Assembly: GCF_000647975.1 (NCBI RefSeq)
Contig: NZ_JFKE01000003.1
Coordinates: 444,206-508,205 of the forward strand
From: Actibacterium mucosum KCTC 23349
Lineage (GTDB): Bacteria; Pseudomonadota; Alphaproteobacteria; Rhodobacterales; Rhodobacteraceae
Direction of reading: 5' to 3'
DNA: 64,000 nt
Below are positions 36,090 to 44,667 of this stretch, piece after piece. Numbering within the stretch: position 1 is the stretch's first letter; every line of letters starts with the position of its first letter. Position numbers and translations under genes: made by a program. Below the pieces are notes generated by a model. That model made no database searches and was not told the origin of the DNA. It worked only from the letters and a program-made list of their open reading frames with translations.

Positions 36090-39000
36090 ATGATGACTGT
36101 TATTTTCCAGGAAGGTTTTGAAACCGACGGCAATGGCACCCGCTATGTGACTTCGGTAACCGAATTTACCGACGGCACCGGCGATTTCTTCATCCGGACC
36201 GACGGCAGCAACATTGGCAGCTTTTACCAGGTGGCAGGCCAGGAAGGCAGCAGTTGGTTTGCCGTGATGGACACCGATGGCGAGGCACCGTTTGCCACCA
36301 CGCTGACCATGGAATTCAACGACATCAACATCGCCGGGTTCAGCGATCTGCAGATCTCGGGCCTGTTTGCCGAGGATGACGACGGCTCTAACCAGGACTG
36401 GGATGCCGACAGCCTGGTCTTTATCGAAGTGTCGATTGACGGCGGCGGGTTCGTGAAGGTTCTGCAATTTGCAGCCACCGGCGGCACCAATACCGAACCG
36501 GGCCTAGATCTGGATTTCGACGGCACCGCCGACAGCACCCTGCTGACCAACACATTCCAGACCTTTATGGCCGATATCGCGGGCACCGGCGCGTTGTTGG
36601 ATGTGCGCATCACTGTTGAGAACCTGAATGCCGGCGACGAGGATATCTCGTTCGACGACATCCAGGTCACCGGCACCGCAGCGCAGACCACCGTGCTGAA
36701 CGAAACCTTCGACGACGCCTCGGGTTTCACCACCTCAACCGGGTTCTTCTCGGATGGCGGGTTTGACTATTTCGGCATCACCGATGGCGCCGGCAATGGC
36801 GACTTTGGCGCAGGTTCGACGCCGTCGGGTGAAAAAGCGATCACCGGCAACGACGGCAACTATCTGGTTGGTATGGACCTGGACGGCGAAGGCGCCAGCC
36901 TGCCCGTCACCGTCACCTGGAGCGATCTGGACATCACCGGCCTGACCGATCTGAGCTTCACCGGCAGCTTTGCCGAGTTCTTTGACAACCCCGGCGACAT
37001 CGACGCGGCTGACTTCATCCGCATCGAGGCCAGCATCGACGGCGGCCCGGTTCAGACGGTTCTGGAATTCCGCGGCGCCGATTTCTCGTCGTCCTCCAGC
37101 CCCTCGAACGGCATCTTCCGCGTCGACACTGACGGCGACGGCATCGGCGACGGTGCGTCGCTGTCCGAGGCCCTGGCGGCCTTTACCGCCGGCATCGACG
37201 GCACCGGCAGCTCGCTGGACCTGAGCCTGGTTGTTTCGGTCAACTCGGGCGACGAAGACTTCGCCGTTGACAACTTCCAGATCGTTGGCGCCGGTGGCGG
37301 CACCCCGCAGCCCGGCGTGATCGCCCGCGCCGGCGATGGTGTTTCGGTCAGCGAAGAAGGCGAGACCATCGACACCTTCACCGTCGAACTGGCCACCACC
37401 CCGTCCGAGGGTGTGACCATCACCATCGCAGCACCGGATGCGCAGACGCTAGTGTCGACCGACGGCGTGAACTTCGCCGCATCGGTACAGGTGAACCTGT
37501 CGGACACCACGCCCGAGACCATCACCGTAAAGGCCGTTGACGATGCCGTGGACGAAACCACGCCGCATACCGGCAACCTGACCTTCACCGTGTCCAGCGG
37601 CGACAATGGCTATGACGGGCTGGCCGTCAACAACCTGACGCTGAACATCGAAGACAACGACTTCTCGATCACCAAGATCCACGAGGTTCAGGGTTCGGGC
37701 GATGCCTCGGCCATGATCGGCCAGGAGGTGACCATCGAAGGCATCGTGGTTGGAACCCTGACCGACGGGTCGGGCAACATCTCGGGCTATTACCTGCAGG
37801 AAGAAGACGCCGACGCCGATGGCGACGCCGCCACCTCCGAGGGTATCTTTGTCTTCGCCCCGGGTGCGGATGTTGCGGTTGGCGACCAGATCCGCGTGAC
37901 CGGTGACGTGGACGAGTTCAACGGCCTGACCGAACTGACCAACGTGTCAAACAGCCAGACCCTGCAATCGGGCATGACCCTGCCCACCGCCACGCTGATC
38001 ACCATCGGCACCGATGGCTACGAGGCCGTGGAAGGCATGCGTGTTGAACTGGTGTCGGGCGGCGAAGACCCGCTGACCGTGATCACCAACTTCAACCTGG
38101 ATCGCTTTGGCGAGGTGCGCGTGTCCGAAGGCACCCAGACCCAGCCCACACAGATCCTGGACCCCGAGACCCAGCAGGAAGAGATTCAGGCGCTGATCGA
38201 GGCGAACGAGTTGGGCAGCCTGACCATCGATGACGGCTCAACCGCGCAGAACCCTGATATCTATCGCCTGATCGACAGCGGCGACGGCACCCCGCTGGAC
38301 CCGACCGACGTTCTGACCGAAGCCGGCCCGACCCTGCGTCTGGGCACCGAGGTGACGTCGATCACCGGGGTGATGGACGAACGTTTTGGCGACTATCGTC
38401 TGCAAGCCGACGGCCCGCTGGATCAGGTCGAGGGCAGCAATGACCGCCCGACCGAAGCACCTGAGGTTGGTGGCGACCTGAAAGTGGCCAGTTTCAACGT
38501 GCTGAACTTCTTCACCACGCTGGACGAAGGCTCGAACGGCACCGGCCCGAACGGTGATCTGAACCCGCGCGGTGCAGACAATGCCGAAGAGCTGGCCCGC
38601 CAGACCGCCAAGATCGTCGCCGCTCTGGTCGAGCTGGACGCCGATATCATCGGCCTGCAGGAGCTGGAGAACAACGGTTTCGGCGAAGGCAGCGCCATTG
38701 CCACGCTGGTTGACGCGCTGAACGCGGAACTGGGCGGCGAGGTGTACGGTTTTGTTGATCCGGGCGTTGATTTCGTCGGCACCGACGCGATCACCACCGG
38801 GCTGATCTACAAGATCGACGAGGTCTCGGTGGCTGGTGCCGATGTGCTGGTGTTTGACGAACCCTCGGCCGACACCACCTTCGCCATCGCCGAGCAGATC
38901 CAGGCGATCACCAACGATCAGGAAGTTGGCGATTTCGACCGCAACCGCCCGGCCGTAGCCGCCACGTTCGTGGATGAAAACGGGGCCGAGATCACCATCG

Positions 39001-40139
39001 CCGTCAACCACTTCAAATCGAAAGGCCCCAGCGGGCTGGACGATCTGCTGGAAGACGCGATCAACGCCGGTGTCAGCCAAGACCTGATCGACGCGCTGCT
39101 GGCCGACCCGAACTTTGACCAGAACGATGGCCAGGGTTTCTGGAACCAGGTGCGCACCGACGCCGCAGCCGAGCTGACAGAATGGTTGGCCGGCAACCCC
39201 ACAGGTTCGACAAGCCCGGAAAACGTGCTGATCCTTGGGGACTTGAACGCCTATGCCAAGGAAAACCCGGTATCCGAGATTACCGAGGACGGGTTCACCG
39301 ATCTGGCCGCGGAATTCATCGGCGAAGATGCCTATAGCTTCGTCTTTGACGGCCAGCAGGGTACGCTGGACTACGGCCTGATCAGCGGTGATCTGCTGGA
39401 CAATGTCACGGGCGTGGCCGAATGGCACATCAACGCAGACGAACCGGACCTGTTGAACTACGACAACAGCTTCAACAACCCGGCGTTCTTCAACGACGAT
39501 CTGTTCGCCTCGTCGGATCACGACCCGCTGGTGATCGGCATCACGCTGGATATGCCGACGGTTACAACCCGGTTCGACTTCGACACCAATGATCGCGGCT
39601 TCTTCGGCCACCTGATCACCACGGTTGGCGACTACGCGCCCGACGCCAGCTTCCTGCCGAAGTTTGCCAAGGCGGTGGCGGATCAAAGCGCGGGTCTGAT
39701 GATCAGCTCTGCAGTTGACGGGGCTGCACCGATGGGACGCCCGGTTCAGGCGTCGTTCATCAATGGCTTCGGCGAGGGCATCGGCATCACCACGTTCGGC
39801 TCGGACACGTTCGGTCCCAAAGGTGACGCGCGCCTGATCGACGGCAACGAAGAACTGATCGTGGACCTCGCCCCGACCGGGGACTTTGGCGACGCCGACG
39901 AGATCTTTATCGAGTTTGGCACAATCCGCGGCGAAGGCTCGGTGACGCTTGAGTTCTATGATGAAGGCGAGTTGGTCGACATGGTCGCCGCCGACATCGT
40001 TGATGGCGTCATTGCCTATGATCTGGAAGGTGATGCCAGCTTTGACAGCGTCGAGATCGGCGTGACCGACAGCTTGGCCGTGTCGATCACCGCGATCGAA
40101 GTTGAACGGTTCGAGGCGGACGAGTTCGCCTTCGTCTGA
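36090..40139 (+). CDS. Extracellular endonuclease/exonuclease, ExeM/NucH family
   Basis: A 1349-residue acidic secreted nuclease. Layout: two related N-terminal domains (about 1-200 and 205-405, each opening with an F-E/D-D/T-G...GDFF-like pattern); a Calx-beta-like domain (about 405-525); an OB-fold segment starting HEVQGSGDAS (about 529-790); the EEP catalytic domain (about 796-1155) with ASFNVLNFF, LQELENNGFG, AVNHFKSKG, LGDLNAYAKENP and SSDHDPLVIG; and a C-terminal domain ending DEFAFV. There is no Sec signal. With the acid-rich composition and hydrophobic tail, type I secretion is likely. It probably degrades extracellular DNA for phosphate or biofilm release. A hairpin follows the stop. 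Confidence 0.88.
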   Translation: MMTVIFQEGFETDGNGTRYVTSVTEFTDGTGDFFIRTDGSNIGSFYQVAGQEGSSWFAVMDTDGEAPFATTLTMEFNDINIAGFSDLQISGLFAEDDDGSNQDWDADSLVFIEVSIDGGGFVKVLQFAATGGTNTEPGLDLDFDGTADSTLLTNTFQTFMADIAGTGALLDVRITVENLNAGDEDISFDDIQVTGTAAQTTVLNETFDDASGFTTSTGFFSDGGFDYFGITDGAGNGDFGAGSTPSGEKAITGNDGNYLVGMDLDGEGASLPVTVTWSDLDITGLTDLSFTGSFAEFFDNPGDIDAADFIRIEASIDGGPVQTVLEFRGADFSSSSSPSNGIFRVDTDGDGIGDGASLSEALAAFTAGIDGTGSSLDLSLVVSVNSGDEDFAVDNFQIVGAGGGTPQPGVIARAGDGVSVSEEGETIDTFTVELATTPSEGVTITIAAPDAQTLVSTDGVNFAASVQVNLSDTTPETITVKAVDDAVDETTPHTGNLTFTVSSGDNGYDGLAVNNLTLNIEDNDFSITKIHEVQGSGDASAMIGQEVTIEGIVVGTLTDGSGNISGYYLQEEDADADGDAATSEGIFVFAPGADVAVGDQIRVTGDVDEFNGLTELTNVSNSQTLQSGMTLPTATLITIGTDGYEAVEGMRVELVSGGEDPLTVITNFNLDRFGEVRVSEGTQTQPTQILDPETQQEEIQALIEANELGSLTIDDGSTAQNPDIYRLIDSGDGTPLDPTDVLTEAGPTLRLGTEVTSITGVMDERFGDYRLQADGPLDQVEGSNDRPTEAPEVGGDLKVASFNVLNFFTTLDEGSNGTGPNGDLNPRGADNAEELARQTAKIVAALVELDADIIGLQELENNGFGEGSAIATLVDALNAELGGEVYGFVDPGVDFVGTDAITTGLIYKIDEVSVAGADVLVFDEPSADTTFAIAEQIQAITNDQEVGDFDRNRPAVAATFVDENGAEITIAVNHFKSKGPSGLDDLLEDAINAGVSQDLIDALLADPNFDQNDGQGFWNQVRTDAAAELTEWLAGNPTGSTSPENVLILGDLNAYAKENPVSEITEDGFTDLAAEFIGEDAYSFVFDGQQGTLDYGLISGDLLDNVTGVAEWHINADEPDLLNYDNSFNNPAFFNDDLFASSDHDPLVIGITLDMPTVTTRFDFDTNDRGFFGHLITTVGDYAPDASFLPKFAKAVADQSAGLMISSAVDGAAPMGRPVQASFINGFGEGIGITTFGSDTFGPKGDARLIDGNEELIVDLAPTGDFGDADEIFIEFGTIRGEGSVTLEFYDEGELVDMVAADIVDGVIAYDLEGDASFDSVEIGVTDSLAVSITAIEVERFEADEFAFV

Positions 40140-40149
40140 TCCAAAATCC

Positions 40150-40179
40150 GAGGCCGGCCTGATGAAACAGGCCGGCCTC
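40150..40179 (+). terminator. Stem-loop terminator of the nuclease gene
   Basis: GAGGCCGGCCTG pairs perfectly with CAGGCCGGCCTC over 12 bases around ATGAAA, 10 bases after the stop. The T-rich tail is weak (ACTCTATTGT). Confidence 0.75.
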
Positions 40180-40248
40180 ACTCTATTGTGACTGGCCCCG
40201 CGTGGCTTTCCACGCGACGCTCGCCCCGGTTCAATGCGGGACGATGTC

Positions 40249-40740
40249 ATGAAGAAAAAACGATCTACCCCGAAACGAAAGAAACAAGCCGACGATATGG
40301 CCCGCGCCGCCACGCAGGCGCAACAGGAAAGCCGCCGCCGGTTTTTGCGCTTGTTACGAACCGGCGCAATTGCTGTGCCCATTGTTGGGATCGGCGGGCT
40401 CTTCTCGGTCCGGGCGGTGCAGGCGACGATCCATGAAAACGATCTGACCCGTGTTGGTCAGGGTGTGCCCGCCATTGTGCAGGTGCACGACCCGCAATGC
40501 CCCCTTTGCCAGCAGCTGCAACGACAGACCCGCAAGGCGATGCGAGGATTTGAGGAAGACGAGGGCATCTTCCTTGTCGCCAACATTGCCTCAGCCGAAG
40601 GCAGCGCCTTTGCGGCACGTTACGGTGCGCCGCATGTAACCCTGCTGCTGTTTGATGCGCGGGGTCGGATGCAGCAGGTCGTACGCGGCCCGGTTCAAGA
40701 TGACGATCTGCGCGCCATCATCAGCGAGCATTTGGATTAG
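40249..40740 (+). CDS. Membrane-anchored thioredoxin-like protein with a CPLC motif
   Basis: A 163-residue protein: a highly basic start (MKKKRSTPKRKKQ), one membrane segment at about 40-58 (GAIAVPIVGIGGLF), then a periplasmic thioredoxin-like domain. The domain has HDPQCPLCQQLQRQ near residue 85, a CxxC pair, and the pattern VTLLLFDARGRMQQVVRG near 132 in place of the cis-Pro strand. It could hold or pass disulfides or reducing equivalents in the periplasm. An ATG 15 bases upstream is an alternative start. No partner genes indicate a specific role. Confidence 0.72.
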   Translation: MKKKRSTPKRKKQADDMARAATQAQQESRRRFLRLLRTGAIAVPIVGIGGLFSVRAVQATIHENDLTRVGQGVPAIVQVHDPQCPLCQQLQRQTRKAMRGFEEDEGIFLVANIASAEGSAFAARYGAPHVTLLLFDARGRMQQVVRGPVQDDDLRAIISEHLD

Positions 40741-40810
40741 ACGTTCCCCCCTCCCCTTTGGCGCGGCCTGTGCTAAACAGGCCTGAACCGCCACTAAGGG
40801 TCCCAAGGGC

Positions 40811-41254
40811 ATGAGCACACTGATCTACATTCTGAACGGTCCAAATCTGAACCTTCTGGGCAAGCGCGAGACCGATATCTATGGCACCACCACGCTGGAA
40901 GCCATCGCAGACGAGTGCTCACAGGTTGGGGCCGAATTCGGGCTGCAGGTCAAAATGCTGCAATCCAATTCCGAAGGGCAGCTGGTTGACTGGATCCATG
41001 ACGCGCGGGAAGAGGCGGCAGGCATCATCATCAACCCCGCTGCCTATTCGCACACCTCGGTGGCCTTGTATGACGCGCTGAACACGTTCGACGGCCCGGT
41101 GCTGGAGGTGCATATCTCCAACATCCACAAGCGCGAGAAATTCCGGCACCATTCCTTTGTTTCGCCACGTGCAGAAGGCGTGATGGCCGGCTATGGCCCC
41201 CACGGATATGCCCTTTCGATGCGGCACATGGCGCGGCTGCTGAAATTGGGTTAG
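40811..41254 (+). CDS. aroQ: Type II 3-dehydroquinate dehydratase
   Basis: Third step of the shikimate pathway. It has 147 residues, the normal dodecameric type II length. Signatures: [14 protein letters not shown] at the N terminus, the catalytic tyrosine in DIYG (about residue 24), [19 protein letters not shown] near 75 with the active-site Asn/His, and [18 protein letters not shown] near 97. The stop overlaps the convergent chrR stop by four bases, so the two transcripts run into each other. Confidence 0.96.
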   Translation: MSTLIYILNGPNLNLLGKRETDIYGTTTLEAIADECSQVGAEFGLQVKMLQSNSEGQLVDWIHDAREEAAGIIINPAAYSHTSVALYDALNTFDGPVLEVHISNIHKREKFRHHSFVSPRAEGVMAGYGPHGYALSMRHMARLLKLG

Positions 41255-41886
41255 ATCCCCAGGATCGGCTGCAAGAGACGCGGCAAACGGCTGTTGAACC
41301 GAAGCGGCGCGTCCGTAGCGGCCAGACAGATGCAGGGCTCTCCACCCGCAGCGATGGGAGTGTGATCGATTTCTTCGTCGGCAATTTCTACGTCGCCAAC
41401 GCCGAACCGATCCTCGCCGTCGTAAAACGCGCCTTGCAACACCATGGTCATCTCAAGACCGGCATGGCCGTGGTCAGGCATGGCTTGCCCTGCCGGGATA
41501 TGCAACAGACGCACGGTGCCGGCGTCGGACTTGTGCACAAGCGCCTGCTTTGCCCCCAACCCCACACCGCGCCATTTTGGTGCTTTGCCTTTCAGGGCCG
41601 CCATGATCGGTGCCGGGATCGGGCCTTGCGCCTTGTATTCCGGCTCGACCGGCGCGGGCGCGTCCAACTGGGCAAAGATCGCGTCGCGCATTGTGGCAGA
41701 CACGTCCACCGGACCTTCTGCCTCCATCATCGTGCCGCCCAGCATCTGATAGCCTTCAACCTCGGCCCTGGCAGCGTCACACATGGACACATGTGCCGCA
41801 ACGACCAGCGCATAGGGATGCGGCAATTGCCCCGCGGCATAGGCCGCCAGGATGTCGCTTGGGATTTGATGAGCAACCGTATTCAT
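41251..41886 (-). CDS. chrR: ChrR-type anti-sigma factor lacking one zinc-motif cysteine
   Basis: A 211-residue cupin anti-sigma factor that should hold sigma-E inactive and release it under singlet oxygen. The N-terminal zinc anti-sigma domain has His6, His32 and Cys36 ([10 protein letters not shown]), but alanine stands where the second cysteine of the H-x3-C-x2-C motif is expected. The C-terminal cupin is intact: HGHAGLE and DEEIDHTP metal residues, then [15 protein letters not shown]. In Rhodobacter sphaeroides the equivalent His/His/Cys/Cys set binds the zinc needed for sigma-E inhibition. Either three ligands suffice here, another residue contributes, or sigma-E control is relaxed. Its start overlaps the rpoE stop (ATGA). 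Confidence 0.92.
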   Translation of the reverse strand: MNTVAHQIPSDILAAYAAGQLPHPYALVVAAHVSMCDAARAEVEGYQMLGGTMMEAEGPVDVSATMRDAIFAQLDAPAPVEPEYKAQGPIPAPIMAALKGKAPKWRGVGLGAKQALVHKSDAGTVRLLHIPAGQAMPDHGHAGLEMTMVLQGAFYDGEDRFGVGDVEIADEEIDHTPIAAGGEPCICLAATDAPLRFNSRLPRLLQPILGI

Positions 41887-42443
41887 TGCGCTCGTAGTTC
41901 CTTCAAATCGTGCCGCAGCTTCTCCAGAGCCAACCGGATCCGCGACTTAATTGTGCCCAGTGGCAGACCGGTGTTCACGCGGATCTCGCCATGGGTCAGA
42001 TCACCCAGATAGGCCTGTTCCACCATGGTGCGCTGCGCTTCGGGCAACTCGGCCAGGGCGGCGCGCAGTTGCGCGGCCTCTTGTTCCAATGCCAGCGCCT
42101 GATCGGCGGCGGGCTCGCAGCTGGTCTCTTGCGACAGTTCTTCGGGCACGGGGCGGGTTTCGCGGCGGATCACATCGATCTGCCGGTTCCGCGCGATCTG
42201 ATAGATCCACGCCGAAACCTGCGCGCGCGCCGGATCGAACATCCCCGCCTTCCGCCACACGGTCAGCATCACATCCTGCACAACGTCCTCGGCCTGATCG
42301 GCGGCCATGCCGGACCGCATGATCATGGCCTTCAGCCGCGGTGCAAAATGATCGAACAGCCGACCGAACGCCGCACGGTCGCGCGCATCGCGCACCGCCA
42401 GCATCCAGATCGTCTGGTCCGAAAGCTCTTGTGTCGGCTTCAG
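41883..42443 (-). CDS. rpoE: ECF sigma factor RpoE (singlet-oxygen type)
   Basis: ECF sigma factor of 186 residues partnered with ChrR. Region 2: FGRLFDHFAPRLKAMIMRSG, then AEDVVQDVMLTVWRKAGMFDP and WIYQIARNRQIDVIRRE. Region 4: ALAELPEAQRTMVEQAYLG, then THGEIRVNTGLPLGTIKSRIRLALEKLRHDL. The start is uncertain. The promoter's -10 is at 42544-42549, so an ATG at 42539 would lie before the transcript begins. A strong AAGGAGG (42452-42458) stands 8 bases before a CTG at 42443, giving a length typical of the family. A TTG at 42461 and a GTG at 42470 are alternatives. It is translationally coupled to chrR. Confidence 0.93.
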   Translation of the reverse strand: MKPTQELSDQTIWMLAVRDARDRAAFGRLFDHFAPRLKAMIMRSGMAADQAEDVVQDVMLTVWRKAGMFDPARAQVSAWIYQIARNRQIDVIRRETRPVPEELSQETSCEPAADQALALEQEAAQLRAALAELPEAQRTMVEQAYLGDLTHGEIRVNTGLPLGTIKSRIRLALEKLRHDLKELRAQ

Positions 42444-42543
42444 CGCCGGGGCCTCCTTCAATCGTGTCACAACGGCCGCCGCCACGGGGGAAATCCCCGC
42501 GCTGTTTCCGTGCAGATCGTGGTCGTCAAAGGCCAGCATATCG

Positions 42544-42573
42544 TTAATACGCCGCCTGTCCAAAACTGGATCA
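42544..42573 (-). promoter_or_regulatory. Sigma-E promoter of rpoE-chrR
   Basis: On the minus strand TGATCC (-35) is followed by an 18-base spacer and TATTAA (-10). TGATCC is the known -35 of Rhodobacter sigma-E promoters, so this is likely the autoregulated promoter. It is the mirror partner of the promoter at 42581-42610. Confidence 0.82.
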
Positions 42574-42580
42574 CTTTTTT

Positions 42581-42610
42581 TGATCCGCAATATGCAACTG
42601 CCCGTATAGT
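42581..42610 (+). promoter_or_regulatory. Sigma-E promoter of the lipid operon
   Basis: TGATCC (-35), an 18-base spacer and TATAGT (-10), about 25 bases before the start codon of the flavoprotein gene. It has the same spacing as the rpoE promoter. The two -35 boxes stand back to back, 7 bases apart. Confidence 0.82.
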
Positions 42611-42634
42611 CAACATAATCAGAGCGGAGCCCCC

Positions 42635-43921
42635 ATGTCATTTGATGCCCTACCCGAACGCCGACCCCGTATTGCGATTATCGGCGGGGGCATATCGGGA
42701 CTGGCCACCGCTTACCTGTTGGCCGAGCAGGCAGACGTTACACTTTTCGAAGCATCCCCCCGACTGGGCGGCCATGCCCGCACCGTCATGGCCGGGCGCA
42801 ATGGCAATCAACCTGTCGACACCGGGTTCATCGTTTTCAACTACGTGAACTACCCCCACCTGACCGCCATGTTCAAAGATCTGGACGTGCCTGTGACCCG
42901 TTCCGACATGAGCTTTGGCGCTACGGTCGATAACGGCGCCGTGGAATATGGGCTGCGCGATCTTCCTGCTTTGATCGGGCAGCGCCGCAATCTGTTACGC
43001 CCCGCGTTTCACCGCATGGTGCGCGACATCTTCCGTTTCAACGCCCGCGCGGAAGAGGCCGCAAGCGACGACAGTGCCACGATCTCGGACCTTGTGGGTG
43101 ACCTGAAACTGGGTCGCTGGTTCAACGAATTCTACCTGCGCCCGGTCTGCGGCGCGATCTGGTCGACGCCACCGGCCGAGATCGCCAATTTTCCTGCCCG
43201 CGCTTTGGTACAGTTCTTTCGAAACCACGCGCTTCTCAGCCATTCCGGTCAGCACCAGTGGTGGACCGTCAAAGGCGGCAGCGTTGAGTATGTGACACGG
43301 CTGCAAGCGCATTTGGCCGCCAAGGGTGTTGATCTGCGCCCCGGCACGCCCGTCACCGGCGTGACCCGCGACGCACTGGGTGCCTCGGTTCATGCCGCAG
43401 GTCGAGAGCCGTTGCAGGTCGATCAGGTTGTGATGGCTTGCCATTCCGACAGAGCCCTGAAACTGCTGGATCGACCTACTGCTCTGGAAATCGCGGCGCT
43501 TTCTGCTTTGCGATATCAGGACAATCACATGGTTCTGCATTGCGACCCCGCGCAGATGCCACTGCGTCGGGCGTGCTGGTCCAGTTGGGTTTACAAGGCG
43601 GATCAGGCCCATCCGCAGGGCGGCATCGGCGTGACCTATTGGATGAACCGACTGCAGGGTATTCCAGACAACGACCCGCTCTTTGTCTCTCTGAACCCGG
43701 CCACAGACGTTGCGCCGGAAACGGTTTTTGACGAGAAAACATTTCGGCATCCGATCTTTGACGCCGCTGCACTGCGCGCTCAGGGTCAGATCGCAGCGTT
43801 GCAGGGCCAAAACCACACCTGGTTTGCCGGCGCTTACTTGCGTCACGGTTTCCACGAAGATGGTTTTGCCAGCGCGCAACGGGTGGCACGTGGGCTTTTG
43901 CAACAAGGCGTCCTCGCATGA
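42635..43921 (+). CDS. FAD-dependent amine-oxidase-like protein of the sigma-E operon
   Basis: A 428-residue flavoprotein. The FAD-binding start IAIIGGGISGLATAYLL is at residues 13-29, then FEASPRLGGHARTV near 40 and DTGFIVFNYVNYP near 63; a second FAD loop GGSVEYVTRLQ lies near 212. The C terminus has WFAGAYLRHGFHEDGFASA. It is the first gene of an operon facing rpoE-chrR. In Rhodobacter sphaeroides a gene of this type beside rpoE-chrR belongs to the sigma-E regulon, and relatives act in furan-fatty-acid synthesis (UfaD type, desaturation). That role is inferred from family and context. Confidence 0.85.
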   Translation: MSFDALPERRPRIAIIGGGISGLATAYLLAEQADVTLFEASPRLGGHARTVMAGRNGNQPVDTGFIVFNYVNYPHLTAMFKDLDVPVTRSDMSFGATVDNGAVEYGLRDLPALIGQRRNLLRPAFHRMVRDIFRFNARAEEAASDDSATISDLVGDLKLGRWFNEFYLRPVCGAIWSTPPAEIANFPARALVQFFRNHALLSHSGQHQWWTVKGGSVEYVTRLQAHLAAKGVDLRPGTPVTGVTRDALGASVHAAGREPLQVDQVVMACHSDRALKLLDRPTALEIAALSALRYQDNHMVLHCDPAQMPLRRACWSSWVYKADQAHPQGGIGVTYWMNRLQGIPDNDPLFVSLNPATDVAPETVFDEKTFRHPIFDAAALRAQGQIAALQGQNHTWFAGAYLRHGFHEDGFASAQRVARGLLQQGVLA

Positions 43922-44667
43922 ACGCCGAGATAATTCCGGCGCGCACCTTTCATGCGCGCACCGGCGGGCCGAACAACCGTTTTGCCTATCGGGTGGATTA
44001 CGTCCTGATTGACCCGGATGCCACGACGATGCCGTCGCTGTTTTCGCGCCACAAATGGAACCTGGCCATGGTTTTAGACCGCCACCACGGTGGCTCCCCG
44101 AACCGTGGCCAAGGTGCAGCCTGGGCCAGGGAGGTGTTTGCCGCCCACGGGTTGGCAAGCAGGCCCGGGCTGCGCCCGTTTCTCTTGACACAGCCACGAT
44201 GGTTTGGCGTCGGGTTTAACCCCGTCAGTTTCTGGCTGATGATGGACGGCGACGACCTGCTTGGCGTGATCTCCGAAGTTACCAACACGTTTGGCGACCG
44301 CCATTCTTACCTCTGCCGACACCCTGATTTTGCGCCTATTCAAGCCACGGACACCTTGCAAACCACAAAAATTCTGCACGTCTCGCCCTTTCAAGATGTT
44401 GCGGGGCGCTATGAATTCGGCTTCGATATCACCCGCGACAGCCTGTGCATTCGGATCGTGCACAAAAACGCGGGCAAGGGTGTGGTGGCAACGCTGACCG
44501 GTCCGCGCCGCCCGTTGACCAATGGTGCGCTTCTGGGTGCGCTATTGCGACGGCCTTTAGCGCCGGTGCGCACCATAGCACTGATCCATTGGCAGGCGCT
44601 GAAACTATGGGCGAAAGGGGCACCCTACAAGACGCGCCCCACGCCCCCCGGGGAGGAAGTAAGCTGA
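43918..44667 (+). CDS. DUF1365 family protein of the sigma-E operon
   Basis: A 249-residue DUF1365 (COG3496) protein, long annotated as a cyclopropane/cyclopropene fatty acid synthesis factor. Visible motifs: TFHARTGGPNNRFAYRVDYVL at the N terminus, FNPVSFWLMMDGDDLLGVISEVTNTFG near 100-125, and HVSPFQDVAGRYEF near 160. Its start overlaps the flavoprotein stop by four bases, and its stop overlaps the methyltransferase start, so the three are a coupled set. Proteins of this type may supply the oxygenation step of furan fatty acid synthesis (UfaO-like); this is from family knowledge, not shown here. Confidence 0.85.
   Translation: MNAEIIPARTFHARTGGPNNRFAYRVDYVLIDPDATTMPSLFSRHKWNLAMVLDRHHGGSPNRGQGAAWAREVFAAHGLASRPGLRPFLLTQPRWFGVGFNPVSFWLMMDGDDLLGVISEVTNTFGDRHSYLCRHPDFAPIQATDTLQTTKILHVSPFQDVAGRYEFGFDITRDSLCIRIVHKNAGKGVVATLTGPRRPLTNGALLGALLRRPLAPVRTIALIHWQALKLWAKGAPYKTRPTPPGEEVS

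Noticed and set aside
38238-40382. Minus-strand open frame of 714 codons
   Set aside because: Antisense to the secreted nuclease, whose domain motifs are unmistakable on the plus strand.
42537-42539. ATG at 42539 as the rpoE start
   Set aside because: It would lie at or before the transcription start set by the sigma-E -10 box and has no ribosome site.
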